Below are positions 38,136 to 51,400 of a DNA stretch of 64,000 nucleotides, piece by piece. Positions within the stretch are counted from its first letter, which is position 1. Every line of letters begins with the position of its first letter. Source of the stretch: Osmia lignaria lignaria (taxonomy: Eukaryota > Arthropoda > Insecta > Hymenoptera > Megachilidae); NCBI RefSeq assembly GCF_051020975.1, contig NW_027478172.1, forward strand, positions 868,001 to 932,000, in the 5' to 3' direction. The notes under the pieces were generated by a model, which made no database searches, was not told the origin of the DNA, and was given only the letters and a program-made list of their open reading frames with translations. The translations under genes and the position numbers were made by a program.

Positions 38136-38456
38136 TTGCAGATTTATCTCAAGGGAAGGGGCCTGACGGACATATTTCGAGATATTTCTTCTTCTTGTTG
38201 TTCTTCTTCTGCACAGCTAAGCTGGAAGTGGCATTTGCAGGTCGCAATAGTGCAGAGCTATCTCAAAGAAAGGGGCATTGTGTTTCTGTATCTCTATTAT
38301 GTTGGTGCGGCTTCGGAACTTTTAAATATCTTGATATATCTCGAGAACTACGCATCTGATCAAAAAATATCATAGAACATAAAAAGTAGGAAACTTAATT
38401 CTCTACAAATAAGGTCTCTTAACATTTTGCCATCGCTCGCTTCGTTTCCGAGATAT
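38136..38456 (+). repeat. 321-bp monomer, third copy
   Basis: It has the same marker combination and downstream neighbour, but the upstream neighbour differs. Here the monomer follows the 37814 type ('aggtctctac' flank near 38079), whereas 28156 and 32985 follow the 'tgttggtgcagcttcgg' monomer. The break in shared order lies just upstream. Confidence 0.9.
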
Positions 38457-41400
38457 TTGCAGATTTATCTCAAGGGTAGGGGCCTGACGGACATATTTCG
38501 AGATATTTCTTCTTCTTGTTGTTCTTCTTCTGCACAGCTAAGCTGGAAGTGGCATTTGCAGCGCGCAATAGTGCAGAGTTATCTCAAAGAAAGGGGTCAC
38601 GGTGTTTCTGTATCTCTATTATGTTGGTGCGGCTTCGGAACTTTTAAACATCTTGATATATCTCGAGAACTACGCATCTGATCAAAAAATATCATAGAAC
38701 ATAAAAAGTAGGAAACCTAATTTTCTACAATAAAGGTCTCTTAACATTTTGCCGTAGCTTGCTTCGTTTCCGAGATATTTGCAGATTTATCTCAAGGGAA
38801 GGGGCCTGACGGACATATTTCGAGATATTTCTTCTTCTTGTTGTTCTTCTTCTGCACAGCTAAGCTGGAAGTGGCATTTGCAGCTCGCAATAGTGCAGAG
38901 TTATCTCAAAGAAAGGGGCCACGGTGTTTCTGTATCTCTATTATGTTGGTGCGGCTTCGGAACTTTTAAATATCTTGATGTATCTCGAGAACTACGCATC
39001 TGATCAAAAAATATCATAGAACATAAAAAGTAGGAAACTTAATTCTCTACAAATAAGGTCTCTTAACATTTTGCCATAGCTCGCTTCGTTTCCGAGATAT
39101 TTGCAGATTTATCTCAAGGGTAGGGGCCTGACGGACATATTTCGAGATATTTCTTCTTCTTGTTGTTCTTCTTCTGCACAGCTAAGCTGGAAGTGGCATT
39201 TGCAGCGCGCAATAGTGCAGAGTTATCTCAAAGAAAGGGTTCACGGTGTTTCTGTATCTCTATTATGTTGGTGCGGCTTCGGAACTTTTAAATATCTTGA
39301 TATATCTCGAGAACTACGCATCTGATCAAAAAATTTCATAGAACATAAAAAGTAGGAAACTTAATTCTCTACAAATAACGTCTCTTAACATTTTGCCATA
39401 GCTCGCTTCGTTTCCGAGATATTTGCAGATTTATCTCAAGGGTAGGGGCCTGACGGACATATTTCGAGATATTTCTTCTTCTTGTTGTTCTTCTTCTGCA
39501 CAGCTAAGCTGGAAGTGGCATTTGCAGCTCGCAATAGTGCAGAGTTATCTCAAAGAAAGGGGCCACGGTGTTTCTGTATCTCTATTATGTTGGTACGGCT
39601 TCGGAACTTTTAAATATCTCGATATATCTCGAAAACTACGCTTCTGATCAAAAAATATCAGAGAACGTAAATTGTAGGAAACATAATTCTCTACAGAAAA
39701 GGTCTCTTAACATTTTGCCATAGCTCGCTTCGTTTCCGAGATATTTGCAGATTTATCTCAAGGGAAGGGATCTGACGGACATATTTCGAGATATTTCTTC
39801 TTCTTGTTGTTCCTCTTCTGCACAGCTAACCTGGAAGTGGCATTTGCAGCTCGCAATAGTGCAGAGTTATCTCACAGAAAGGGGCCACGGAGTTTCCGTA
39901 TCTCTATTATGTTGGTGCGGCTTCGGAACTTTTAAATATCTTGATATATCTCGAGAACTACGCATCTGATCAAAAAATATCATACAACATAAAAAGTACG
40001 AAACTTAATTCTCTACAAAAAAGGTCTGTTAACATTTTCCCATAGCTGGCATCGTTTCCGAGATATTTGCAGATTTATCTCAAGGGAAGGGGCCTGACGG
40101 ACATATTCCGAGATATTTCTTCTTCTTGTTGTTCCTCTTCTGCACAGCTAAGCTGGAAGTGGCATTTGCAGCTCGCAATAGTGCAGAGTTATCTCAAAGA
40201 AAGAGGCCACGGTGTTTCTGTACCTCTATTATGTTGGTGCAGCTTCGGAACTTTTAAATATCTTGATATATCTCGAGAACTACGCATCTGATCAAAAAAT
40301 ATCATAGAACATAAAAAGTAGGAAACCTAATTTTCTACAAAAAAGGTCTCTTAACATTTTGCCGTAGCTCGCTTCGTTTCCGAGATATTTGCAGATTTAT
40401 CTCAAGGGAAGGGGCCTGACGGACATATTTCGAAATATTTCTTCTTCTTGTTGTTCTTCTTCTGCACAGCTAAGCTGGAAGTGGCATCTGCAGCTCGCAA
40501 TAGTGCAGAGTTATCTCAAAGAAAGGGGCCACGGTGTTTCTGTATCTCTATTATGTTGGTGCGGCTTCGGAATTTTTAAATATCTCGATATATCTCGAAA
40601 ACTACGCTTCTGATCAAAAAATATCATAGAACATAAATTGTAGGAAACATAATTCTCTACAAAAAAGGTCTCTTAACATTTTACCATAGCTCGCTTCGTT
40701 TCCGAGATATTTGCAAATTTATCTCAAGGGAAGGGGCCTGACGGACATATTTCAAGATATTTCTTCTGCTTGTTGTTCTTCTTCTGCACAGCTAAGCTGG
40801 AAGTGGCATTTACAGCTCGCAATAGTGCAGAGTTATCTCAAGGAAAGGGGCCACGGTGTTTCTGTATCTCTATTATGTTGGTGCGGCTTCGGAACTTTTA
40901 AATATCTTGATATATCTCGAAAACTACGCATCTGATCAAAAAATATCATAGAACATAAAAAATAGGAAACCTAATTCTCTACAAAAAAGGTCTCTTAACA
41001 TTTTGCCATAGCTCGCTTCATTTCCGAGATATTTGCAGATTTATCTCAAGGGAAGGGGCCTAACGGACATATTTCGAGATATTTCTTCTTCTTGTTGTTC
41101 TTCTTCTGCAGAGCGAAGCTGGAAGTGGCATTTGCAGCTCGCAATAGTGCAGAGTTATCTCAAAGAAAGGGGCCACGGTGTTTCTGTATCTCTATTATGT
41201 TGGTGCGGCTTCGGAACTTTTCAATATCTTGATATATCTCGAGAACTACGCATCTGATCAAAAAATATCATAGAACATAAATAGTAGGAAACTTAATTCT
41301 CTACAAAAAAGGTCTCTCAACATTTTGCCGTAGCTCGCTTCGTTTCCGAGATATTTGCAGATTTATCTCAAGGGAAGGGGCCTAACGGACATATTTCCAG

Positions 41401-42642
41401 TTATTTCTTCTTCTTGTTGTTCTTCTTCTGCACAGCTAAGCTGGATGTGGCATTTGCGGCTCGCACTGGTGCAGAGTTATCTCAAAGAAAGGGGCCACGG
41501 TGTTTCTGTATCTCTATTATGTTGGTGCGGATTCGGAACTTTTAAATATCTCGATATATCTCGAAAACTACGCTTCTGATCAAAGAATACCATACAACGT
41601 AAATTGTAGGAAACATAATTCTCTACAAAAAAGGTCCCTTAACATTTTGCCATAGCTCGCTTCGTTTTCGAGATATTTGCAGATATATCTCAAGGGAAGG
41701 GGCCTGACGGATATATTTCGAGATATTTCTTCTTCTTGTTGTTCTTCTTCTGCACAGCTAAGCTGGAAGTGGCATTTGCAGCTCGCAATAGTGCAGAGTT
41801 ATCTCAAAGAAAGGGGCCACGGTGTTTCTGTATCTCTATTATGTTGGTGCGGCTTCGGAACTTTTAAATATCTTGATATATCTCGAGATCTACGCATCTG
41901 ATCAAAAAATATCTTGGAACATAAAATGTAGGAAACTTAGTTCTCTACAAAAAAGGCCTCTTAACATTTTGCCATAGCTCGCTTCGTTTCCGAGATATTT
42001 GCAGATTTATCTCAAGGGAAGGGGCCTGACGGACATATTCCGAGATATTTCTTCTTCTTGTTGTTCCTCTTCTGCACAGCTAAGCTGGAAGTGGCATTTG
42101 CAACTCGCAATGGTGCAGAGTTATCTCAAAGAAAGGGGCCACGGTGTTTCTGTATCTGTATTATGTTGGTGCGGCTTCGGAACTTTTAAATATCTTGATA
42201 TATCTCGAGAACTACGCATCTGATCAAAAAATATCATAGAACATAAATTGTAGGAAACATAATTCTCTACAAAAAAGGTCTCTTAACATTTTGCCATAGC
42301 TCGCTTCGTTTCCGAGATATTTGCAGATATATCTCAAGGGAAGTGGCCTGACGGACATATTTCGAGATATTTCTTCTTCATGTTGTTCTTCTTCTGCACA
42401 GCTAAGCTGGAAGTGGCATTTGCAGCTCGCAATAGTGCAGAGTTATCTCAAAGAAAGGGGCCACGGTGTTTCTGTATCTTTATTATGTTGGTGCGGCTTC
42501 GGAACTTTTCAATATCTTGATATATCTCGAGATCTACGCATCTGATCAAAAAATATCATAGAAAATAAAAAGTAGGAAACTTAGGTCTCTACAAAAAAGG
42601 TCTCTTAACATTTTGCCATAGCTCGCTTCGTTTCCGAGATAT

Positions 42643-42949
42643 TTGCAGATTTATCTCAAGGGAAGGGGCCTGACGGACATATTTCGAGATATTTCTTCTT
42701 CTGCACAGCTAAGCTGGAAGTGGCATTTGCGGCTCGCACTAGTACAGAGTTATCTCAAAGAAAGGGGCCACGGTGTTTCTGTATCTCTATTATGTTGGTG
42801 CGGCTTCGGGACTTTTAAATATCTTGATATATCTCGAGAACTACACATCTGATCAAAAAATATCATAGAACATAAAAAGTAGGAAACTTAATTGTCTACA
42901 AATAAGGTCTCTTAACATTTTGCCATAGCTCGCTTCGTTTCCGAGATAT
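42643..42949 (+). repeat. 307-bp monomer with a 15-bp deletion
   Basis: The TTC-rich tract is shortened. Normally two copies of 'ttcttcttc' flank 'ttgttg'; here a single 'ttcttcttc' remains at about 42693-42701. One repeat copy plus the six-base spacer, 15 bp in all, has been lost, as expected from slippage or short-repeat recombination. It is the only monomer of this length in the window. Confidence 0.93.
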
Positions 42950-45525
42950 TTGCAGATTTATCTCAAGGGAAGGGGTCTGACGGACATATTTCGAGATATT
43001 TCTTCTTCTTGTTGTTCCTCTTCTGCACAGCTAAGCTGGAAGTGGCATTTGCAGCTCGCAATAGTGCAGAGTCATCTCACAGAAAGGGGCCACGGAGTTT
43101 CCGTATCTCTATTATGTTGGTGCGGCTTCGGAACTTTTAAATATCTTGATATATCTCGAGAACTACGCATCTGATCAAAAAATATCATAGAACATAAAAA
43201 GTAGGAAACTTAATTCTCTACAAAAAAGGTCTGTTAACATTTTCCCATAGCTGGCATCGTTTCCGAGATATTTGCAGATTTATCTCAAGGGAAGGGGCCT
43301 GACGGACATATTTCGAAATATTTCTTCTTCTTGTTGTTCTTCTTCTGCACAGCTAAGCTGGAAGTGGCATCTGCAGCTCGCAATAGTGCAGAGTTATCTC
43401 AAAGAAAGGGGCCACGGTGTTTCTGTATCTCTATTATGTTGGTGCGGCTTCGGAACTTTTAAATATCTTGATATATCTCGAGCACTACGCATCTGATCAA
43501 AAAATATCATAGAACATAAAAAGTAGGAAATTTAATTCTCTACAAAAAAGGTCTCTTAACATTTTGCCATAGCTCGCTTCATTTCCGAGATATTTGCAGA
43601 TTTATCTCAAGGGAAGGGGCCTAACGGACATATTTCGAGATATTTCTTCTTCTTGTTGTTCTTCTTCTGCACAGCGAAGCTGGAAGTGGCATTTGCAGCT
43701 CGCAATAGTGCAGAGTTATCTCAAAGAAAGGGGCCACTGTGTTTCTGTATCTCTATTATGTTGGTGCGGCTTCGGAACTTTTCAATATCTTGATATATCT
43801 CGAGAACTACGCATCTGATCAAAAAATATCATAGAACATAAATAGTAGGAAACTTAATTCTCTACAAAAAACGTCTCTCAACATTTTGCCGTAGCTCGCT
43901 TCGTTTCCCAGATATTTGCAGATATATCTCAAGGGAAGGGGCCTGACGGACATATTTCGAGATATTTCTTCTTCTTGTTGTTCTTCTTCTGCACAGCTGA
44001 GCTGGAAGTGGCATTTGCAGCTCGCAATAGTGCAGAGTTATCTCAAAGAAAGGGGCCACGGTGTTTCTGTATCTCTATTATGTTGGTGCGGCTTCGGAAC
44101 TTTTAAATATCTTGATATATCTCGAGATCTACGCATCTGATCAAAAAATATCATAGAACATAAAAAGTAGTAAACTTAGTTCTCTACAAAAAAGGTCTCT
44201 TAACATTTTGCCATAGCTCGCTTCGGTTCCGAGATATTTGCAGATTTATCTCAAGGGAAGGGGCCTGACGGACATATTTCGAGATATTTCTTCTTCTTGT
44301 TGTTCTTCTTCTGCACAGCTAAGCTGGAACTGGCATTTGCGGCTCGCACTAGTGCAGAGTTATCTCAAAGAAAGGGGCCACGGTGTTTCTGTATCTCTAT
44401 TATGTTGGTGCGGCTTCGGGACTTTTAAATATCTTGATATATCTCGAGAACTACACATCTGATCAAAAAATATCATAGAACATAAAAAGTAGGAAACTTA
44501 ATTGTCTACAAATAAGGTCTCTTAACATTTTGCCATAGCTCGCTTCGTTTCCGAGATATTTGCAGATTTATCTCAAGGGAAGGGGTCTGACGGACATATT
44601 TCGAGATATTTCTTCTTCTTGTTGTTCCTCTTCTGCACAGCTAAGCTGGAAGTGGCATTTGCGGCTCGCACTGGTGCAGAGTTATCTCAAAGAAAGGGGT
44701 CACGGTGTTTCTGTATCTCTATTATGTTGGTGCGGATTCGGAACTTTTAAATATCTCGATATATCTCGAAAACTACGCTTCTGATCAAAGAATATCATAC
44801 AACGTAAATTGTAGGAAACATAATTCTCTACAAAAAAGGTCCCTTAACATTTTGCCATAGCTCGCTTCGTTTTCGAGATATTTGCAGATATATCTCAAGG
44901 GAAGGGGCCTGACGGATATATTTCGAGATATTTCTTCTTCTTGTTGTTCTTCTTCTGCACAGCTAAGCTGGAAGTGGCATTTGCAGCTCGCAATAGTGCA
45001 GAGTTATCTCAAAGAAAGGGGCCACGGTGTTTCTGTATCTCTATTATGTTGGTGCGGCTTCGGAACTTTTAAATATCTTGATATATCTCGAGATCTACGC
45101 ATCTGATCAAAAAATATCTTGGAACATAAAATGTAGAAAACTTAGTTCTCTACAAAAAAGGTCTCCTAACATTTTGCCATAGCTCGCTTCGTTTCCGAGA
45201 TATTTGCAGATTTATCTCAAGGGAAGGGGCCTGACGGACATATTTCGAGATATTTCTTCTTCTTGTTGTTCTTCTTCTGCACAGCGAAGCTGGAAGTGGC
45301 ATTTGCAGCTCACAATAGTGCAGAGTTATCTCAAAGAAAGGGGCCACGGTGTTTCTGTATCTCTATTATGTTGGTGCGGATTCGGAACTTTTCAATATCT
45401 TGATATATCTCGAGAACTACGCATCTCATCAAAAAATATCATAGAACATAAATAGTAGGAAACTTAATTCTCTACAAAAAAGGTCTCTCAACATTTTGCC
45501 GTAGCTCGCTTCGTTTCCGAGATAT
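42950..45525 (+). repeat. Scrambled stretch of eight monomers
   Basis: Monomers start at 42950, 43272, 43594, 43916, 44238, 44560, 44882 and 45204. Most are recognisable mixtures of block III variants in an order not found elsewhere. The monomers at 42643 and 44238 share 'cttcgggactttt' and the downstream 'attgtctac'. Both are followed by a monomer with 'ggggtctgacgg' and 'gttcctc', which suggests an eroded five-monomer duplication. The 44560 monomer changes to the 30731-type 3' half ('ggtgcggattcgg'), and 44882 continues that order. Confidence 0.75.
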
Positions 45526-47457
45526 TTGCAGATTTATCTCAAGGGAAGGGGCCTAACGGACATATTTCCAGATATTTCTTCTTCTTGTTGTTCTTCTTCT
45601 GCACAGCTAAGCTGGCAGTGGCATTTGCAGCGCGCAATAGTGCAGAGTTATCTCAAAGAAAGGGGCCACGGTGTTTCTGTATCTCTATTATGTTGGTGCG
45701 GCTTCGGAACTTTTAAATATCTTGATATATCTCGAGAACTACGCATCTGATCAAAAAATATCATAGAACATAGAAAGTAGGAAACTTAATTCTCTACAAA
45801 AAAGGTCTCTTAACATTTTCCCATAGCTGGCATCGTTTCCGAGATATTTGCAGATTTATCTCAAGGGAAGGGGCCTGACGGACATATTCCGAGATATTTC
45901 TTCTTCTTGTTGTTCCTCTTCTGCACAGCTAAGCTGGAAGTGGCATTTGCAGCTCGCAATAGTGCAGAATTATCTCAAAGAAAGGGGCCACGGTGTTTCT
46001 GTATCTCTATTATGTTGGTGCGGCTTCGGAACTTTTAAATATCTTGATATATCTCGAGAACTACGCATCTGATCAAAAAATATCATAGAACATAAAAAGT
46101 AGGAAACTTAATTCTCTACAAATAAGGTCTCTTAACATTTTGCCATAGCTCGCTTCGTTTCCGAGATATTTGCAGATTTATCTCAAGGGAAGGGGCCTGA
46201 CGGACATATTTCGAGATATTTCTTCTTCTTGTTGTTCTTCTTCTGCACAGCTAAGCTGGCAGTGGCATTTGCAGCGCGCAATAGTGCAGAGTTATCTCAA
46301 AGAAAGGGGCCACGGTGTTTCTGTATCTGTATTATGTTGGTGCGGCTTCGGAACTTTTAAATATCTTGATATATCTCGAGAACTACGCATCTGATCAAAA
46401 AATATCATAGAACATAGAAAGTAGGAAACTTAATTCTCTACAAAAAAGGTCTCTTAACATTTTCCCATAGCTGGCATCGTTTCCGAGATATTTGCAGATT
46501 TATCTCAAGGGAAGGGGCCTGACGGACATATTCCGAGATATTTCTTCTTCTTGTTGTTCCTCTTCTGCACAGCTAAGCTGGAAGTGGCATTTGCAGCTCG
46601 CAATAGTGCAGAGTTATCTCAAAGAAAGGGGCCACGGTGTTTCTGTATCTCTATTATGTTGGTGCGGCTTCGGAACTTTTAAATATCTTGATATATCTCG
46701 AGAACTACGCATCTGATCAAAAAATATCATAGAACATAAAAAGTAGGAAACTTAATTCTCTACAAATAAGGTCTCTTAACATTTTGCCATAGCTCGCTTC
46801 GTTTCCGAGATATTTGCAGATTTATCTCAAGGGAAGGGGCCTGACGGACATATTTCGAGATATTTCTTCTTCTTGTTGTTCTTCTTCTGCACAGCTAAGC
46901 TGGCAGTGGCATTTGCAGCGCGCAATAGTGCAGAGTTATCTCAAAGAAAGGGGCCACGGTGTTTCTGTATCTGTATTATGTTGGTGCGGCTTCGGAACTT
47001 TTAAATATCTTGATATATCTCGAGAACTACGCATCTGATCAAAAAATATCATAGAACATAGAAAGTAGGAAACTTAATTCTCTACAAAAAAGGTCTCTTA
47101 ACATTTTCCCATAGCTGGCATCGTTTCCGAGATATTTGCAGATTTATCTCAAGGGAAGGGGCCTGACGGACATATTCCGAAATATTTCTTCTTCTTGTTG
47201 TTCCTCTTCTGCACAGCTAAGCTGGAAGTGGCATTTGCAACTCGCAATAGTGCAGAGTTATCTCAAAGAAAGGGGCCACGGTGTTTCTGTATCTGTATTA
47301 TGTTGGTGCGGCTTCGGAACTTTTAAATATCTTGATATATCTCGAGAACTACGCATCTGATCAAAAAATATCATAGAACATAAATTGTAGGAAACATAAT
47401 TCTCTACAAAAAAGGTCTCTTAACATTTTGCCATAGCTCGCTTCGTTTCCGAGATAT
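45526..47457 (+). repeat. Alternating dimer HOR, about three copies of 644 bp
   Basis: Monomers with 'gctggcagtgg' and 'gcagcgcgcaatag' (45526, 46170, 46814) alternate with monomers preceded by 'cccatagctggcatcg' and carrying 'tattccga' and 'gttcctc' (45848, 46492, 47136). The first half of 45526 differs ('cctaacgg', 'tttccagata'). The 3' part of 47136 turns into another variant ('gcaactcgc', 'tctgtattatg'), so both ends are ragged. Confidence 0.83.
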
Positions 47458-48101
47458 TTGCAGATATATCTCAAGGGAAGGGGCCTGACGGACATATTTC
47501 GAGATATTTCTTCGTCTTGTTGTTCTTCTTCTGCACAGCTAAGCTGGAAGTGGCATTTGCAGCTCGCAATAGTGCAGAGTTATCTCAAAGAAAGGGGCCA
47601 CGGTGTTTCTGTATCTCTATTATGTTGGTGCGGCTTCGGAACTTTTAAATATCTTGATATATCTCGAGATCTACGCATCTGATCAAAAAATATCATAGAA
47701 CATAAAAAGTAGTAAACTTAGTTCTCTACAAAAAAGGTCTCTTAACATTTTGCCATAGCTCGCTTCGTTTCCGAGATATTTGCAGATATATCTCAAGGGA
47801 AGGGGCCTGACGGACATATTTCGAGATATTTCTTCTTCTTGTTGTTCTTCTTCTGCACAGCTAAGCTGGAAGTGGCATTTGCGGCTCGCAATAGTGCAGA
47901 GTTATCTCAAAGAAAGGGGCCACGGTGTTTCTGTATCTCTATTATGTTGGTGCGGCTTCGGAATTTTTAAATATCTCGATATATCTCGAAAACTACGCTT
48001 CTGATCAAAAAATATCATAGAACATAAATTGTAGGAAACATAATTCTCTACAAAAAAGGTCTCTTAACATTTTGCCATAGCTCGCTTCGTTTCCGAGATA
48101 T
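47458..48101 (+). repeat. Two transition monomers at the end of block III
   Basis: The 47458 monomer ends with 'gagatctacg' and 'agtagtaaacttag', a rare tail also found after 43916. The 47780 monomer mixes 'gcggctcgcaatag' with the 'cggaatttttaaatatctcg' 3' part seen at 35882 and 40389. Confidence 0.75.
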
Positions 48102-48423
48102 TTGCAGATTTATCTCGAGGGAAGGGGCCTGACGGACATATTTCGAGATATTTCTTCTTCTTGTTGTTCTTCTTCTGCACAGCTAAGCTGGAAGCTGCAT
48201 TTGCGGCTCGCACTAGTGCAGAGTTATCTCGAAGAAAGGGGCCACGGTGTTTCTGTATCTCTATTATGTTGGTTCGGCTTCGGAACTTTTAAATATCTCG
48301 ATATATCTCGAAAACTACGCTTCTGATCAAAAAATATCATAGAACATAAATTGTAGGAAACATAATGCTCTACAAAAAAGGTCTCTTAAGATTTTGCCAT
48401 AACTCGTTTCGTTTCCGAGATAT
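48102..48423 (+). repeat. Hybrid monomer at the return to block I
   Basis: The 5' part is the 1430 type ('ctcgaggg', 'gaagctgc') and the 3' part is the 1752 type ('ggttcggcttcgg'). Its end carries the rare 'cataatgctc' also present at 85-94 of the window. From 48283 onward the sequence matches the window from position 1. Confidence 0.82.
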
Positions 48424-51400
48424 TTGCAGATATATCTCAAGGGAAGGGGCCTGACGGACATATTTCGAGATATTTCTTCTTCTTGTTGTTCGTCTTCTGC
48501 ACAGCTAAACTGGAAGTGGCATTTCCAGCTCGCAATAGTGCAGAGTTATCTCAAAGAAAGGGGCCACGGTGTTTCTGTATCTCTATTATGTTGGTGCGGC
48601 TTCGGAACTTTTAAATACCTTGATATATCTCGAGAACTACGCATCTGATCAAAAAATATCATAGAACATAAAAAGTAGGAAACTTAATTCTCTACAAATA
48701 AGGTCTCTTAACATTTTGCCATAGCTCACTTCGTTTCCGAGATATTTGCAGATTTATCTCAAGGGAAGGGGCCTGACGGACATATTTCGAGATATTTCTT
48801 CTTCTTGTTGTTCTTCTTCTGCACAGCTAAGCTGGAAGTGGCAGTTGCGGCTCGCACTAGTGCAGAGTTATCTCAAAGAAAGGGGCCACGGTGTTTCTGT
48901 ATCTCTATTATGTTGGTGCGGCTTCGGAACTTTTAAATATCTTGATATATCTCGAGAACTACGCATCTGATCAAAAAATATCATACAAGATAAAAAGTAG
49001 GAAACTTAATTCTCTACAAAAAAGGTCTCTTAACATTTTGCCATAGCTCGCTTCGTTTCCGAGATATTTGCAGATTAATCTCAAGGGAAGGGGCCTGACG
49101 GACATATTTCGAGATATTTCTTCTTCTTGTTGTTCTTCTTCTGCACAGCTAAGCTGGAAGTGGCGTTTGCAGCTCGCAATAGTGCAGAGTTATCTCAAAG
49201 AATGGGGCTACGGTGTTTCTATATCTCTATTATGTTGGTGCGGCTTCGGAACTTTTAAATATCTCGATATATCTCGAAAACTACGCTTCTGATCAAAAAA
49301 TATCATAGAACATAAATTGTAGGAAACATAATTCTCTACAAAAAACGTCTCTTAACATTTTGCCATAGCTCGCTTCGTTTCCGAGATATTTGCAGATTCA
49401 TCTCAAAGGAACGGGCCTGACGGACATATTTCGAGATATTTCTTCTTCTTGTTGTTCTTCTTCTGCACAGCTAAGCTGGAAGTGGCATTTACAGCTCGCA
49501 ATAGGGCAGAGTTATCTCAAAGAAAGGGGCCACGGTGTTTCTGTATCTCTATTATGTTGGTGCGGCTTCGGAACTTTTAAATATCTTGATATATCTCGAG
49601 AACTACGCATCTGATCAAAAAATATCATAGAACATAAAAAGTAGGAAACTTAATTCTCTACAAATAAAGTCTCTTAAGATTTTGCCATAGCTCGTTTCGT
49701 TTCCGAGATATTTGCAGATTTATCTCGAGGGAAGGGGCCTGACGGACATATTTCGAGATATTTCTTCTTCTTGTTGTTCTTCTTCTGCACAGCTAAGCTG
49801 GAAGCTGCATTTGCGGCTCGCACTAGTGCAGAGTTATCTCGAAGAAAGGGGCCACGGTGTTTCTGTATCTCTATTATGTTGGTGCGGTTTCGGAACTTTT
49901 AAATATCTCGATATATCTCGAAAACTACGCTTCTGATCAAAAAATATCATAGAACATAAATTGTAGGAAACATAATTCTCTACAAAAAAGGTCTCTTAAG
50001 ATTTTGCCATAGCTCGTTTCGTTTCCGAGATATTTGCAGATTTATCTCGAGGGAAGGGGCCTGACGGACATATTTCGAGATATTTCTTCTTCTTGTTGTT
50101 CTTCTTCTGCACAGCTAAGCTGGAAGCGGCATTTGCGGCTCGCACTAGTGCAGAGTTATCTCGAAGAAAGGGGCCACGGTGTTTCTGTATCTCTATTATG
50201 TTGGTTCGGCTTCGGAACTTTTAAATATCTCGATATATCTCGAAAACTACGCTTCTGATCAAAAAATATCATAGAACATAAATTGTAGGAAACATAATTC
50301 TCTACAAAAAAGGTGTCTTAAGATTTTGCCATAACTCGTTTCGTTTCCGAGATATTTGCAGATATATCTCAAGGGAAGGGGCCTGACGGACATATTTCGA
50401 GATATTTCTTCTTCTTGTTGTTCGTCTTCTGCACAGCTAAACTGGAAGTGGCATTTCCAGCTCGCAATAGTGCAGAGTTATCTCAAAGAAAGGGGCCACG
50501 GTGTTTCTGTATCTCTATTATGTTGGTGCGGCTTCGGAACTTTTAAATACCTTGATATATCTCGAGAACTACGCATCTGATCAAAAAATATCATAGAACA
50601 TAAAAAGTAGGAAACTTAATTCTCTACAAATAAGGTCTCTTAACATTTTGCCATAGCTCACTTCGTTTCCGAGATATTTGCAGATTTATCTCAAGGGAAG
50701 GGGCCTGACGGACATATTTCGAGATATTTCTTCTTCTTGTTGTTCTTCTTCTGCACAGCTAAGCTGGAAGTGGCAGTTGCGGCTCGCACTAGTGCAGAGT
50801 TATCTCAAAGAAAGGGGCCACGGTGTTTCTGTATCTCTATTATGTTGGTGCGGCTTCGGAACTTTTAAATATCTTGATATATCTCGAGAACTACGCATCT
50901 GATCAAAAAATATCATACAAGATAAAAAGTAGGAAACTTAATTCTCTACAAAAAAGGTCTCTTAACATTTTGCCATAGCTCGCTTCGTTTCCGAGATATT
51001 TGCAGATTAATCTCAAGGGAAGGGGCCTGACGGACATATTTCGAGATATTTCTTCTTCTTGTTGTTCTTCTTCTGCACAGCTAAGCTGGAAGTGGCGTTT
51101 GCAGCTCGCAATAGTGCAGAGTTATCTCAAAGAATGGGGCTACGGTGTTTCTATATCTCTATTATGTTGGTGCGGCTTCGGAACTTTTAAATATCTCGAT
51201 ATATCTCGAAAACTACGCTTCTGATCAAAAAATATCATAGAACATAAATTGTAGGAAACATAATTCTCTACAAAAAACGTCTCTTAACATTTTGCCATAG
51301 CTCGCTTCGTTTCCGAGATATTTGCAGATTCATCTCAAAGGAACGGGCCTGACGGACATATTTCGAGATATTTCTTCTTCTTGTTGTTCTTCTTCTGCAC

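Larger units (their letters stand above)
38136..42949 (+). repeat. 15-monomer HOR segment, 4,814 bp
   Basis: Monomers 38136-39744 copy 32985-34593. The 39745 monomer then corresponds to 35238, so the two monomers equivalent to 34594 and 34916 are missing, a clean 644-bp loss. From 39745 to 42642 it follows 35238-38135. It ends with the 307-bp monomer at 42643. Confidence 0.84.
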
